From Malachius bipustulatus (lineage: Eukaryota > Arthropoda > Insecta > Coleoptera > Melyridae), in NCBI GenBank assembly GCA_910589415.1, contig OU342639.1, forward strand, positions 24,064,268-24,128,267: DNA of 64,000 bases, in the 5' to 3' direction. Within the stretch, counting starts at the first letter, position 1. Each line of letters starts with the position of its first letter. Made by a program: the position numbers and the translations under genes. Positions 11,601 to 22,640 of this stretch are shown here, piece by piece. The notes beneath the pieces were generated by a model, which was given only the letters and a program-made list of their open reading frames with translations, was not told the DNA's origin and made no database searches.

Positions 11601-14600
11601 TTGAAGTATAAAGAGTCAAAGCAATCTGAAGATGACGAAAAGGCGGAAAGTATTATGAAAACTGTAACAAAGAGAAAAGGAATGAGATGGGAAACCGGAC
11701 TACTGTGGAAAAATGAAGAAGACGTGTTACCGATAAGTAAAAATTTGGCATTTCAAAGATTTCAGTTTTTGGAAAAGAAAATGTTAAAAGATGAAAAATT
11801 GGCTCAAGCTTACTTGAATAAAATTGATGAATATTTGGAAAAAGGATATACAAGGAAACTAACTAAAGAAGAAGTCAAAGAAACTCCAGAACGAACGTGG
11901 TATTTGTCACACTTTGCTGTAGAAAACCCAAATAAACCAGGAAAATTCCGTTTTGTCTTCGATGCGGCAGCAAAAACCGATGGAAAATGCCTTAATGATT
12001 TTTTATTGAAGGGTCCTGATTTATATAATCCAATATTGAACATTCTTGTAAAATTTAGAGAGAAGAACATTGCATTTGCAGCTGATATTAAGGAAATGTT
12101 CCTTAGAATTCTAATACGAGAAGAAGATCAAAATGCTCAAAGATATTTTTATAGAAAATCACCCACAGATCATTTAGAAACTTATGTAATGACAGTTATG
12201 CTATTTGGCTCAGTTTCATCACCGTTTAGTGCTCAATATGTTAGAAATCTGAATGCTATGGAGTTTACAACAAAGTATCCAGCGGCTGTTCAAGCAATAT
12301 TACACCAGCACTATATGGATGATTACTTAGATAGCGAAGAAACTCCTGAAAAAGCTTCAAAATTAATAAATGAAGTAATAATGATTCACAAGATGGGAGG
12401 TTTTGAACTTCGTGGATGGACTTGTAATAACCAAGAAGTACTGAACAAGATACCAAGAGAACTGAGAAGTGTAGAAACAATTAGAGACTCAACTGAGCAA
12501 AGAATATTAGGACTTACTTGGAAGCCCAAAGAAGACGTTCTAAGTTTATCACTGAATTTTAATAAAGTAGATCCGAAAATAATTTCAGGAGAAAAAATTC
12601 CAACAAAACGGGAATATTTAAGAGTTATGATGTCAATTTTTGATCCATTGGGATTTTTGGGATGTTTTGTTGTAAAGGCGAAAATTTTATTACAAGAGAT
12701 TTGGAAATCGACCATAAGATGGGATGAGAAAATCACAAGTTCACATTTTAAAAAATGGAAAAAATGGTTAAATGGCTTGTATGAAGTGAAAAAAATAAAG
12801 ATTCCAAGATGTTACAATTTGAACTATTTATCTGTAAAAGGCATAGAATTGCACATATTTTGTGATGCAAGTGAGCAAGCTTATGCGTCTGTGGCTTACT
12901 TCAGATTTGAATTACTGGAAGGAATTCATCTAAGTTTTGTTATGTCAAAGAATCAAATATGCCCTATCAAACCAATGACGATACCCAAAAAAGAATTACA
13001 AGCAGCTCTGATGGCAACACGCTTAGCAAAAACTATTAAAGACTCCCATACTTTAACAATTAACAAAACGATATTTTGGTCTGATTCTAGAGTAGTGCTT
13101 TGCTGGCTTCGATCAAATAAAAAATTTTCTCCATTTATAGCAAACAGAATAGGAGAAATATTAGAAAATTCAAATGTCTCAAATTGGAGGTGGGTTCCGT
13201 CAAAACTAAATATCGCTGATGAAGCTACTAGAGATGAAAAAGAAACTAATTCGGATAATCTAACTAGATGGTTTCAAGGACCTGCATTTTTATTGTTATC
13301 TAGATGCTATTGGCCCGAAGAAGAAATAAATGAAGATGTATTCAAGGATAAAGAAGAAGAAGAAGTTTTTAAAAATATGATACTATTTACTTATGTTAAG
13401 GAAGATGCATGTTTACCAGATATTACAAGATTTTCGTCTTATATGAGATTGTTACGATCTACTGCTTATGTGTTAAGATTTATACAAAATATTCAAAAAA
13501 AAAAGATAACATCTAATCAAGAAATTCAGTATGAAGAATTGAAGAGTGCTGAAGACGTGTGGTGTTTGAAAGTTCAAAAGGAGTCATTCCCTGAAGAATA
13601 TAGATTACTTTCAAGGGATAAATTCGTAACAAAGACTAGTTCCATTTACCGTTTATCTCCAATATTATATGAAGGATTAATATGCATAAATGGAAGATTG
13701 AATAATTCCACAGAATTAAATCAACAAGTTAGAAAACCTATAATATTACCTAAACATCACAGATTTACTACATTATTAATTGAAAATTACCATAAAAAAT
13801 ACAATCATGCAGGCGTAGAACTTGTATTCAATGAGATTCGACAAAAATTTTGGATACTGCAAGCTAGAAGAGTTATAAGAACTATTATAAATCATTGTTA
13901 TTTTTGTAAAAGAAGAAAAGCTAAACCACATATTCAAGAAATGGGTAATTTACCTTTGGAAAGAGTTCGACAGCCTCCGAGAGCATTTTGGTATACAGCA
14001 ATAGATTATTTTGGTCCCATGGACGTCACTATTGGAAGGAGAAAAGAGAAGAAATACGGCGTTCTATTCTCATGTCTTTCCATTAGAGCCGTTCACGTTG
14101 AAATAGCTGATTCTTTAAGTACCGATTCTGCAATATTGGCTATTCGCAGATTTATAGCTCGGAGAGGGCAACCATGTACCATGTGGAGCGATAATGGTAG
14201 TAATTTAACATCAGCCAATAAAGAAATTAAAGAAGCACTCAAAAATATAAACTCAGATCTTATAGAAAGGAAACTAATAGCAGAAGAGATTCAATGGAAA
14301 TTTATTCCACCGGCTAGTCCTCACATGGGTGGCGCGTGGGAGAGAATGGTGCAGAGTATCAAAAAAACTCTGAAAATAATATTAAAAGAAAAAAGTCCAA
14401 GAGTTGAAGTTCTTCACACATTGCTTCTAGAGGCTGAACAGACAGTAAACAGCAGACCACTGTGCTATGTTTCAAATGATAGTAACGATGGAAGTTTAAC
14501 ACCAAACCATTTCTTAATTGGAACATCTAGTAAAATTAAACCATTTGGAATATTTGATGAAAAAATAGAATTAAGAAAACAATGGAAATATTCACAGCAA

Positions 14601-14924
14601 CTTTCCGAACAATTCTGGAACCGATGGATAAAGGAGTATATACCAACTCTAGTAAATCGGTCGAAATGGTTTGCTAAAAATAGGAACATTACAGTCGGCG
14701 AAATAGTAATTATCATGGATAACCAGTTACCAAGAAACAATTGGCCACTTGGTAGAATTACGAATGTTATTCCAGATAGTGAAGGCAAAGTTAGAATCGT
14801 CGATGTAAAGACAAGAAATGGAATTTATCGAAGAGCCGTTAACAAAATATGCCCAATAGGACTTCTGGAAGAAAGCGAAGAAAATATTTTGTGCGGGAGA
14901 AATGTTGGAAATGCATCGAAGTAG
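11601..14924 (+). CDS. BEL/Pao Pol polyprotein (RT, RNase H, integrase)
   Basis: 1107 residues from the first ATG; the frame itself opens just upstream, next to the gag stop. Reverse transcriptase has FRFVFDAAAK (about residue 115) and the catalytic YMDD box at 12312-12323 (residues 238-241). RNase H starts near HIFCDAS (Asp 422) with WSDSRVVLCW and a later DEATR. Integrase has an HHCC zinc finger (H..H about 716-735, CYFC about 767), and the catalytic triad Asp802 (AIDYFGP), Asp864 (MWSDNGS), Glu914 (GGAWERM), spaced D-61-D-49-E. A C-terminal chromatin/DNA-binding-like domain follows. The last codons run 22 nt into the 3' LTR. No internal stop is seen. It lies one frame (+1) from Gag-protease, so a full polyprotein needs a frameshift or comes from another copy. 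Confidence 0.94.
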   Translation: MKYKESKQSEDDEKAESIMKTVTKRKGMRWETGLLWKNEEDVLPISKNLAFQRFQFLEKKMLKDEKLAQAYLNKIDEYLEKGYTRKLTKEEVKETPERTWYLSHFAVENPNKPGKFRFVFDAAAKTDGKCLNDFLLKGPDLYNPILNILVKFREKNIAFAADIKEMFLRILIREEDQNAQRYFYRKSPTDHLETYVMTVMLFGSVSSPFSAQYVRNLNAMEFTTKYPAAVQAILHQHYMDDYLDSEETPEKASKLINEVIMIHKMGGFELRGWTCNNQEVLNKIPRELRSVETIRDSTEQRILGLTWKPKEDVLSLSLNFNKVDPKIISGEKIPTKREYLRVMMSIFDPLGFLGCFVVKAKILLQEIWKSTIRWDEKITSSHFKKWKKWLNGLYEVKKIKIPRCYNLNYLSVKGIELHIFCDASEQAYASVAYFRFELLEGIHLSFVMSKNQICPIKPMTIPKKELQAALMATRLAKTIKDSHTLTINKTIFWSDSRVVLCWLRSNKKFSPFIANRIGEILENSNVSNWRWVPSKLNIADEATRDEKETNSDNLTRWFQGPAFLLLSRCYWPEEEINEDVFKDKEEEEVFKNMILFTYVKEDACLPDITRFSSYMRLLRSTAYVLRFIQNIQKKKITSNQEIQYEELKSAEDVWCLKVQKESFPEEYRLLSRDKFVTKTSSIYRLSPILYEGLICINGRLNNSTELNQQVRKPIILPKHHRFTTLLIENYHKKYNHAGVELVFNEIRQKFWILQARRVIRTIINHCYFCKRRKAKPHIQEMGNLPLERVRQPPRAFWYTAIDYFGPMDVTIGRRKEKKYGVLFSCLSIRAVHVEIADSLSTDSAILAIRRFIARRGQPCTMWSDNGSNLTSANKEIKEALKNINSDLIERKLIAEEIQWKFIPPASPHMGGAWERMVQSIKKTLKIILKEKSPRVEVLHTLLLEAEQTVNSRPLCYVSNDSNDGSLTPNHFLIGTSSKIKPFGIFDEKIELRKQWKYSQQLSEQFWNRWIKEYIPTLVNRSKWFAKNRNITVGEIVIIMDNQLPRNNWPLGRITNVIPDSEGKVRIVDVKTRNGIYRRAVNKICPIGLLEESEENILCGRNVGNASK
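14893..14902 (+). promoter_or_regulatory. Candidate polypurine tract of the BEL/Pao element
   Basis: GCGGGAGAAA lies immediately before the 3' LTR, in the place where the plus-strand primer of LTR elements sits. It is inside the pol reading frame. Confidence 0.6.
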
Positions 14925-15131
14925 TTTATTTTATTGTTTTTTTTGATTTGTTTTTGTAATAACTTAGTTACAATTCTATTATTAGAATTTGATGTAAACA
15001 AGTCAGTTTTGAAAATATATTTATAGACGTTTGGAGAGTTTTAGTTTAAATAAAGTATTTTGAAGGTTTATAGAAGCATTATTTAATAGATAATAAGTAC
15101 TTTATTTATCCACTACATAGAAAACTCAACA
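14903..15131 (+). repeat. 3' LTR of the BEL/Pao element
   Basis: 229 bp, the same as the 5' LTR but for one transition. It ends CTCAACA and is followed by the TTAAG duplication. Confidence 0.95.
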
Positions 15132-15601
15132 TTAAGTAAAATATGTCTGCTCGAAAACGATAATTTACTGAGAAGTTTTACTTTGACATTTTTTTTTTCG
15201 AGACGGTTTGGGTAGGCCCTTCAAATTGAGGAATGATTTCTATAGAGTTTTTTCTTATCTTTTCAAATTCGATGACAGTTTTTCAGTAGCACGGTCAGAA
15301 AATAAACTTTTTCAACAAAGACCATGGGGGCAAAAATTTTCAAGTCCGGTCCTGGATTTTTAATTAACTCAGAATGCGGTTTTGATGAGTTTCCGGAATG
15401 CACCATTCCTAGTAAATTTCTACAAAATATCTCCAGCCGTTTCAGAAATATCGCCTATCAAAGTTTTGTACCTGAGACATAAAACACCCTGTAACTTCTT
15501 AACCAATCACACAAAAAAAATTTCTTTTGTGGTTTTCGACCCGCCTTGAAGTCCGCTTATCACCATTGGTCTATGTAAGGTCACTCATGAATCACCCTGT
15601 A

Positions 15602-16600
15602 TGTCTTTACAGACGGATTATAATCTAACTCTCAGGAAATCAACTCAAAAGGACCCTAGGGTCTGGTGTTATCACACACTCTATTCCTGATTTATATCGA
15701 TAATCTGTTCGGCATAACTTGAAACCAGATTAATATTTTCATCGGCGACACCACTCTCCCAAACGAATTTAATGTATTCCCAAAAGCTGCCAAGTCCACG
15801 GATATCACTACCATGAGACAGAATAGCGTGGACAGCAGCAATTCTGACCTATTAAATGCTACTACAATTTTGGGATCTGATAATTTAGTCCAATTAAATG
15901 AGAATTCAAATAAATACGGGAGCACTCTCAAGCACAATCCCTCTTTATCTATCTTTGGACTGGCTGTTATAGTGGTACCTTGTCTTAGGAGACTCATGTT
16001 ACCGAGGCAGTTGCCAAAAAACTGGGATATTTCAATAGATTTAAAATCCACACCTAAACATCTGCTGGCAATTTAAAAGACACAGAGCGAACCAACAATC
16101 CAATTCTATAATAGAATTGGATTGTTATTAGAATAATTCTCATATGTGAAATTCTACCCTTGAATACATTTTAAATCTCCGAGACTCTATAAAGCTCTTG
16201 TTTGCGATACGTCTGTAACTGACTCATTAACATCCCTACAACATCGCCGCGGTTGGTGGGTAATCTATCTCCGTTTAATATGTGCTTCGAAGGGTACTGC
16301 TCTAGGGAGCTTGAAGCCCTGATTTCACCTAGACCTAGTGAGTACACCTAAAACGCTAATGGGTGCCTATCGATATAAAGTTGGTCTTTACAAGTGGATA
16401 ACTACGCCAAAGATCTACTACGCCAAAAAACTACTACGCCAAAGATCGTTTTTCCCTAGATCTTCGGTGCTTTTGAATTCGCTAACCGGGCATATTTTCC
16501 CCTTATGGTGTACTCCCTCCACCGATTTAAATCGAGGGTGAACAAGAATTTGGTACACTCCAACCTTCCTCCACAACATTCCTAGACACAGGAGAGCTTA
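15602..16600 (+). pseudogene. Non-LTR retrotransposon 3' fragment (RT C-terminus and thumb)
   Basis: Broken + strand frames follow the C-terminal half of an insect Jockey/CR1-like ORF2: a decayed SGVPQGSVLS-like entry (15650-15680), 'LFLIYIDNLFGIT' (15680-15715), a mutated active-site box reading F-I-G-D-T-T-L near 15737-15760 (FADDTTL is usual), then a stretch with 'NLVQLNENSN' (15880-15915). It ends with C-terminal phrases 'ALTDSLTS', 'ELEALI' and 'SLTGHIFPL' (16200-16500). Many stops. Around 16401-16448 a 16-bp unit (ACTACGCCAAAGATCT) is repeated three times inside it. The fold-back element at 16601 interrupts or abuts its end. Confidence 0.75.
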
Positions 16601-17459
16601 TACAGGGTGTCCCAGACTTAATTGACCAGGCCATATCTCATATACAGGTTGAGATAATCGAGCCGAATAAAAGGCATATTATTATAATTTTTCAAGCTGT
16701 ATAACATGACAGCATGAAAACAACCCCCACTCCAACATCCCCTAAGTTGCAGCCCCCACCCTTAAAAAAATGAATAGCACCCTGTATATATTTTTGTATA
16801 TTCAAAACCAGTATTCGATTCTCTATTCAGATGATTTTTCAGATTCAAAATTGGTTCAGAAATAACCAAGAAAAAGTTCATCAAGGTGGTCATGACTTTT
16901 TATCTTAACTTTACCTGAATGACTTTAGCTGCCAAAATTTATCAATATTTTGGTCATAGTTTTTAATTAGCAGGTCACAGTCATCATTAAGGTTCATGAT
17001 AAAGTGCTTTATCTCTTGTTTTATTTTTTAAAATTTCCCAACAAATCAGAATTATCAAATAAATTGTTTGGACTTTAATTATAATAATAACTATCACCTG
17101 CCTGTTAAAAACTATGAATAAATTTTGACAGCAAAAGTCATCCAGAGAAAGTTAAGATAAAAAGTCATGACCACCTTGATGATCTTTTTCTTGGTTATTT
17201 CTAAACCAATTTTGAATCTGAAAAATCATCTGAATAGAGAATCGAATACTGGTTTTGAATATACAAAAATATATACAGGGTGCTATTCATTTTTTTAAGG
17301 GTGGGGGCTGTAACTTAGGGGATGTTGGAGTGGGGGTTGTTTTCATGCTGTCATGTTATACAGCTTGAAAAATTATAATAATATGCCTTTTATTCGGCTC
17401 GATTATCTCAACCTGTATATGAGATATGGCCTGGTCAATTAAGTCTGGGACACCCTGTA
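16601..17459. mobile_element. 859-bp fold-back/MITE-like element
   Basis: It starts TACAGGGTGTCCCAGAC and ends with the exact complement, flanked by TA (16599-16600 and 17460-17461). Arms of about 375 bp (16601-16975 and about 17099-17459) are about 95% complementary and enclose about 120 bp of unrelated AT-rich sequence. An internal 'CACCCTGTATATA' (near 16790) and its complement (near 17278) repeat the terminal motif inside each arm. No coding capacity. Probably mobilised in trans by a Tc1/mariner-type transposase. Confidence 0.9.
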
Positions 17460-17984
17460 TAGAATCACCTGCATGCAGGTGCCAAAATTAAAACATCAAA
17501 AAAACACTTCGTAGATATCTTACAGAATAAAAAGGAAAATGATAATTTGATAATTTGAATAAGTAATTTGAAAGCGTGATGAGCACCTGAAGAATAAGAC
17601 AATAATTCTAAACGAAGCTAAAAAGTTCGTCGTAATTATTGTTTGAATATAAAATTTAAAATTTTTATAGTCCTAATAATTGACAATTGGGAAGGAGCAG
17701 AAGGAACAGTTAAGATGATATATCCCAGGCGAGCAGAAAAGACTCAATATCGTAACGTTCTCGTTTTGAGGTTGGCTGACCGAATCCTACGAGCAACATA
17801 TTTTTTATTGGCTGCGAAAAATGAAATCCAATTCCGAGTAATATTATTACAGAGACTCATTCACGAGAAATTTCTTTGAAGGCCCTTGCCATTGCTACAG
17901 TAGAATGCCATTGGTGACCGCTTCCATGTTTAGGCAGCAAAATAAGAAAAAAATTCACGTAGACCCATTGCGAGGACCAATGAC
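17460..17984. other. Spacer between two fold-back elements, no gene recognised
   Basis: The open frame at 17643-17879 has no recognisable domain. The stretch may contain residual 3' sequence of the LINE copy to the left, but I could not align it. Confidence 0.4.
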
Positions 17985-19217
17985 AATGATAAAGGAAAAG
18001 TCTTATTCTCGCTAAATTTGAGACTTTATTTTTTCTTTTATTTGGTTACATGTTTCGGCACTTCGGCCATCATCAGACCATAAAACTAAACTGTAAGTAA
18101 AAAGGGTATATGAGTATAAAACTCAGTCAAAACAAGCTGGATTGGAGTTAAAGATATTAAATAATTAATCAAGGTGTACAACTTACAGTCGTCTCTACGT
18201 CATAACAGACAATTTCGGCTCATCAAGTCCGCTGAAGCAAACCATCACATAAAATACTAGTTAAGAGTTAAAACAACAAGTAATCGAAACAAGGGATGTT
18301 CCGATGTAGAGTCATCCTGAATTCGTCTCGGAAGTCAAAGATCAGACACAAAAATTATAAAACGTTGAATTAAAACAACAAGGGAAACGGAAAAGCATCG
18401 AATTCCTTGTTAAAAATTGAAAAATTCTTGAAGGCACATGTGCTCGAGTCTCCTGTAGCAGAACCCACAAAATGGAACCTTGCATCACTTGTCAACAATT
18501 TGCCATCAATCAGTCAATTAGACGTCATACTCTTTCTGCCCCTCTTTTCGCCATTTTGTCACTTGTCACCTGTCAATGTTTGATATAGACATCGTTCAAA
18601 AAAGTTAAAAAAAAAACTTTTCGAATTAGTTAACCTAAAACAACGAGATGGTTTCCTCTCAAATTTCTAGATTTTATAAAAAATATAAAAAGAAATCATA
18701 TCTGTACTGATATTGATATGCAGCTTCCATTTTGTGGGTTCTCCTACAGGAGACTCGAGCACACGTGCCTTCAAGAATTTTTCAATTTTTAACAAGGAAT
18801 TCGATGCTTTTCCGTTTCCCTTGTTGTTTTAATTCAACGTTTTATAATTTTTGTGTCTGATCTTTGACTTCCGAGACGAATTCAGGATGACTCTACATCG
18901 GAACATCCCTTGTTTCGATTACTTGTTGTTTTAACTCTTAACTAGTATTATATGTGATGGTTTGCTTCAGCGGACTTGATGAGCCGAAATTGTCTGTTAT
19001 GACGTAGAGACGACTGTAAGTTGTACACCTTGATTAATTATTTAATATCTTTAACTCCAATCCAGCTTGTTTTGACTGAGTTTTATACTCATATACCCTT
19101 TTTACTTACAGTTTAGTTTTATGGTCTGATGATGGCCGAAGTGCCGAAACATGTAACCAAATAAAAGAAAAAATAAAGTCTCAAATTTAGCGAGAATAAG
19201 ACTTCTCCTTTATCATT
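17985..19217. mobile_element. 1.23-kb fold-back element, not of the CAGGG type
   Basis: Two 493-bp arms (17985-18477 and 18725-19217) are near-perfect reverse complements around a 247-bp loop. The ends read AATGATAAAGGA and TCCTTTATCATT, unlike the CAGGGTG family, and there is no clear target duplication. Each arm contains the phrase GATGATGGCCGAAGTGCCG with 'AAACATGTAACC' next to it. I see no open frame of note, so it is non-autonomous. The superfamily is unknown to me. Confidence 0.88.
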
Positions 19218-19400
19218 AGCAAATTCTTTGTAGATGCCTTGGTCCAAAAACTGTAAATATGTTACACATTTTAGATTTGGATGATTGTATTATACGAAAA
19301 TTTTTCTGCTATTGTCCCTGTATAGTAAAGGGCTTCGCCTGTTTATACAGTGTAAAATAAAATAAAAAAAATAAAATAAATAAATAAATAAAAATAAGAG
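19218..19400 (+). repeat. Probable LINE 3' end with A/T-rich simple tail
   Basis: The phrase 'tttatacagtgtaaaataaaataaa' style ending (19340-19395) with an (AAATA)n run is typical of the 3' terminus of insect Jockey-like non-LTR elements. No coding part is attached here. It may be the tail of the copy at 15602-16600, displaced by later insertions. Confidence 0.45.
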
Positions 19401-19489
19401 TTCGCAGACGATAGGTCACCATATAAATTTATATGGTATATAAATAGCCTAAACTATGTATAAAAGATAAAAGTATAAATGGCTATTTT

Positions 19490-20940
19490 TGAAAAACTGT
19501 AATATTTTCTATATCGCGCAAGGGAATTGTATGAAACTTTGTGATTTTATGTCACTGTATTACGACTGCTGTCAATCAAATGACGTTAACAAAAATTTTC
19601 TAAGTTTTCTATACAGTGTGTGTCACAGTCATGGTACACCCCCTTTTTTTCTTTATTATTGGAGATAATTTTTTGAAATTTGATACGTCGCATATTCTCG
19701 ATAGAGCGCACTTTTTAGCAGAAAATTGAATTTTTTTCCACATCCGGTTTTTCCGAAAATGTTACCAAGTTTTTATTTTTAAATGGGACACCCTATATAT
19801 TATTATATTTTTAGATTCTATACATTTGTACGAATCCAACAATACCACATAAGTACCATTTTAAATGTCAAATTTGTTTTTATTTAATTTTTTATTTCTC
19901 AATTATAGTGTGCCATGACTATTTCGTTTTACTCCAATTGGATCATTTAATGCTAGAAAAATCGAATTTTTGTTCAAAGTAATAAATTAAGTGATTTATG
20001 GATAAATAATGCGCACCGGAATGATTTTTTGAGCTGAATTCATTTTTTTCAAATGGTACCATATTGGTACCGAGGTACCATCTGCTAGTACTTCCAATAA
20101 GGGACATTTTGGTGTAACCATTTTGCATCTGTGACGAACATAACTGAAGTCATGGCACACTATAATTGAGAAATAAAAAATTAAATAAAAACAAATTTGA
20201 CATTTAAAATGGTACTTATGTGGTATTGTTGGATTCGTACAAATGTATAGAATCCAAAAATATAATAATATATAGGGTGTCCCATTTAAAAATAAAAAGT
20301 TGGTAACATTTCCGGAAAAACCGGATGTGGAAAAAAATTAAATTTTCTGCTAAAAAGTGCGCTCTATCGAGAATATGCGACGTACCAAATTTCAAAAAAT
20401 TATCTCCAAAAATAAAGAAAAAATAGGGAATGTACCATGCCTGTGACACACACTGTATATGTCGAGCAACTATATATAGTCAACTTCGGTATTTCTTATA
20501 TGACTGCCCTATTGGGCTTTTAAATCCTTAAACAGAGCAAAACTTCAAAATTCATAACGATAATAATTAATAAGACATATTTGTTTTAAATTTTTAGCAA
20601 TAAAATATTTTTTAAACCATTATATGGTGATCATGACAAAATTTAATATTTGGTGTCAATATAGGCATTTTGAAGTTGAAACAAAAATTTTTCAGATAAA
20701 AAAAATTTATAGTTTGTTTGTATCGTTGAAATATGAACTTTTCGCTCTATTTACCTTATTAAATTTCAACATGGCGTCCATAAGATATGACAAACTTAGT
20801 TACGATTGCTCGAAATTTACGAGGCTTGAAAATTTATTGTCAGCGTCGCTCGATTGACAGTAGCCTTTAATACAAAATCACCAAATTTCATTCAGTTCGG
20901 TCTACATGACGTAGGAGAAAATATTACGGTTTGTCAAAAG
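19490..20940. mobile_element. Older, diverged inverted-repeat element carrying a nested insertion
   Basis: The left part (19490-19611 plus 20458-20515, after removing the nested element) matches the reverse complement of about 20740-20940: shared phrases include 'CTGTAATATTTTCT', 'TTTGTGATTTT', 'CTGTCAATC' and 'GAGCAA'. The identity is clearly lower than in the nested element, so it is older. No coding capacity. Confidence 0.6.
19612..20457. mobile_element. 846-bp fold-back/MITE-like element nested in an older one
   Basis: It starts TACAGTGTGTGTCACAG and ends CTGTGACACACACTGTA, flanked by TA (19610-19611 and 20458-20459). Arms of 310 bp (19612-19921 and 20148-20457) are near-perfect reverse complements around a 226-bp loop. 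It has the same size class and TA target as the CAGGGTG elements but a different terminal sequence, and an internal 'GGGACACCCTATATA' (19787) recalls that family. Confidence 0.9.
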
Positions 20941-22079
20941 GAGAATTTTTTTGTTTTTACCTGATATTTTCGTAACTCTTGTACCTATTATTGATTTAAA
21001 ATCAGATTCTGGAAGGGCATGTAATACCTAATTTAACCGACTAGTATCTTTGATAGTTTAAAACATTTTTATGGACACTCAACCCTGAACAGCCCCTGTA
21101 AAGTGGCCAGTTTGTGTACTACGGTAGCAAAAAAAAAACATTTTTTTCGATAACATTTTATAAAAGGACCATAACTTATTAATTACCTATGTGAGTTTTT
21201 TTAATAACGCTTCTAAAATAAACTGGTCAATTCCGAAAAGATGGGCATAAAATATGACATTCAAACTATAATAGCGTTGCATCAGGATTCCATATGGGGA
21301 AGGGAGATAAAAGGTGAATTCATATAATAATATAAAATGAAACTGTGTTTTCCAGTTGGAGATATAATACAAACGGCAACTATTTGCGCATCGTTAGTTA
21401 TGCGTTTTCAACGATTTCACATAACAATTTACAGGCGGTAATTGTGTTATAATGAAACCGGACCGACTCATAGCAATCAAGCTGCTTAATAATTAATCAG
21501 GATGTGACGCGAGTGACTGGCCGCATTCGTTGTAAGTCCGTGCTGAAATTCACCCTGACTAACTACCCCTGCGAATATTGCTGCGTCCAAAAATAACGAA
21601 GTAATAATAGAACGATAGATGTGGTTAGTTTTGATCTCATTACATGATGTTTACATTATTTGACGACCACGGTTATGAAATATTTTAAGGTGAAATTCGT
21701 TGAAGGTCTAAAAATATATAAAGATGGGAAGAAAATAATACTTCAACGGTATTTATCCCCGATTATCATATATCTTTATTGTCAGCAAACACGTCTTAAA
21801 CTTGGCGCTATCACAAATTTTGACTGTCTTTAGAACTTGGACTTTACGAAATATCGTATTTTTCTGATTCTGGGTCATGCACCGACTATAACAGCTTCAC
21901 TTGAACTGGAAAAATTGGAATAAAGCTGCAGAATTGCCGCATAGTCTATTATTGCGGGTTGCAACAGTTAGCCTTGGCGAACTCCATCTCAAAAGTAGCC
22001 TTCGATATTTCTTACCATGATAAAATATCTTCACCATCGTCATCTTGTGGATTAGTCAGATATACCCATGATTTTTTTA
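20941..22079. other. Intron sequence, nothing recognised
   Basis: AT-rich sequence with no coding homology. The open frame on the minus strand at 21187-21372 looks like chance. Confidence 0.45.
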
Positions 22080-22512
22080 AAAACTTGTCACCCCCTCAAA
22101 TTTATAGAAGTGTGATCTGAAGATGAAAAACTCGAAATAGGTCAATTTTATCATTTGATTTACTGTCTATTGATGTAAAAATGTTTTATAATGGTGTTCC
22201 TTGTTTCTGATAAAATCCAGTAAGAATGGTTTTTACAGTTACAGTTTAAATTGAGTAGATTATGAGTTATAAACAAATGAAAATAGCAATTTTTCATTTT
22301 GAAAGCAGTGAAATATCTAGAAACGGCTCTAAATATCGAAAAACGGCTTACATGTCCCTACATTTTCAGTATCCTAATGTGTGGATGGAATTTTTACACA
22401 TTAGTCAGCTTTTGCATCACCTTGTTTCATCACCATAAGTGAACTGTTTCGGGTCTTTCATCTTCAGATCACACGTCTATAAATTCGGGGGTAAGTTTTT
22501 ATCACCTGGTTT
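22080..22512. repeat. Diverged short fold-back related to the element at 4009-5157
   Basis: The outer arms are inverted copies: 'ATCTGAAGATGAAAAACTCG' near 22117 and its complement near 22460. The interior (22235-22380) contains 'GTTTAAATTGAGTAG', 'GAGTTATAAACAAATGAAAAT' style phrases and 'ACGGCTTACATGTCCCTA', which also occur at 4240-4290 and 4630-4660. It is an old member of that family. Confidence 0.6.
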
Positions 22513-22640
22513 GTCTATTTAATAACGCCAACCAATTTGTGATGTTAGATTCGATGTCAAAACTGGTAGATGGCGTGGCCGAGTCACTCTTTTCACCAGC
22601 ATTTAAAGATACTGGTATGCTCGACTTGAAGATAGATAGA

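Larger units (their letters stand above)
9194..15131 (+). mobile_element. BEL/Pao-type LTR retrotransposon, near-complete and young
   Basis: This 5,938-bp element has two 229-bp LTRs (TGTTGG...CTCAACA) that differ at one base that I can see. It is flanked by a perfect 5-bp target-site duplication TTAAG (9189-9193 and 15132-15136). It sits inside the right inverted repeat of the mariner-type element. Between the LTRs are a Gag-protease frame and a Pol frame (RT, RNase H, integrase) in the usual order. All catalytic motifs I looked for are present. The only clear lesion is a one-base offset between the two frames in a run of seven Ts (11576-11582). Confidence 0.96.
7479..15601 (+). mobile_element. 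Tc1/mariner-type element with >500-bp inverted repeats, split by a BEL retrotransposon
   Basis: The ends are TACAGGGTGATTCATG and its reverse complement (CATGAATCACCCTGTA at 15586-15601), with TA before the left end. The left inverted repeat runs about 7479-8002. Its partner is cut in two by the BEL insertion: 9134-9193 before it and 15137-15601 after it. Removing the BEL element leaves a transposon of about 2.2 kb. The interior (about 8100-9105) is a decayed transposase gene. Terminal repeats of about 520 bp are long for a mariner. Both arms contain an internal 'ACAGGGTGTTTTATG' phrase (around 7591 and 15490). Confidence 0.88.

Noticed and set aside
9891..12736. Several minus-strand open frames of 65-116 residues
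   Set aside because: They lie opposite the BEL Gag and Pol frames, show no domain, and are explained by the codon composition of the real genes.
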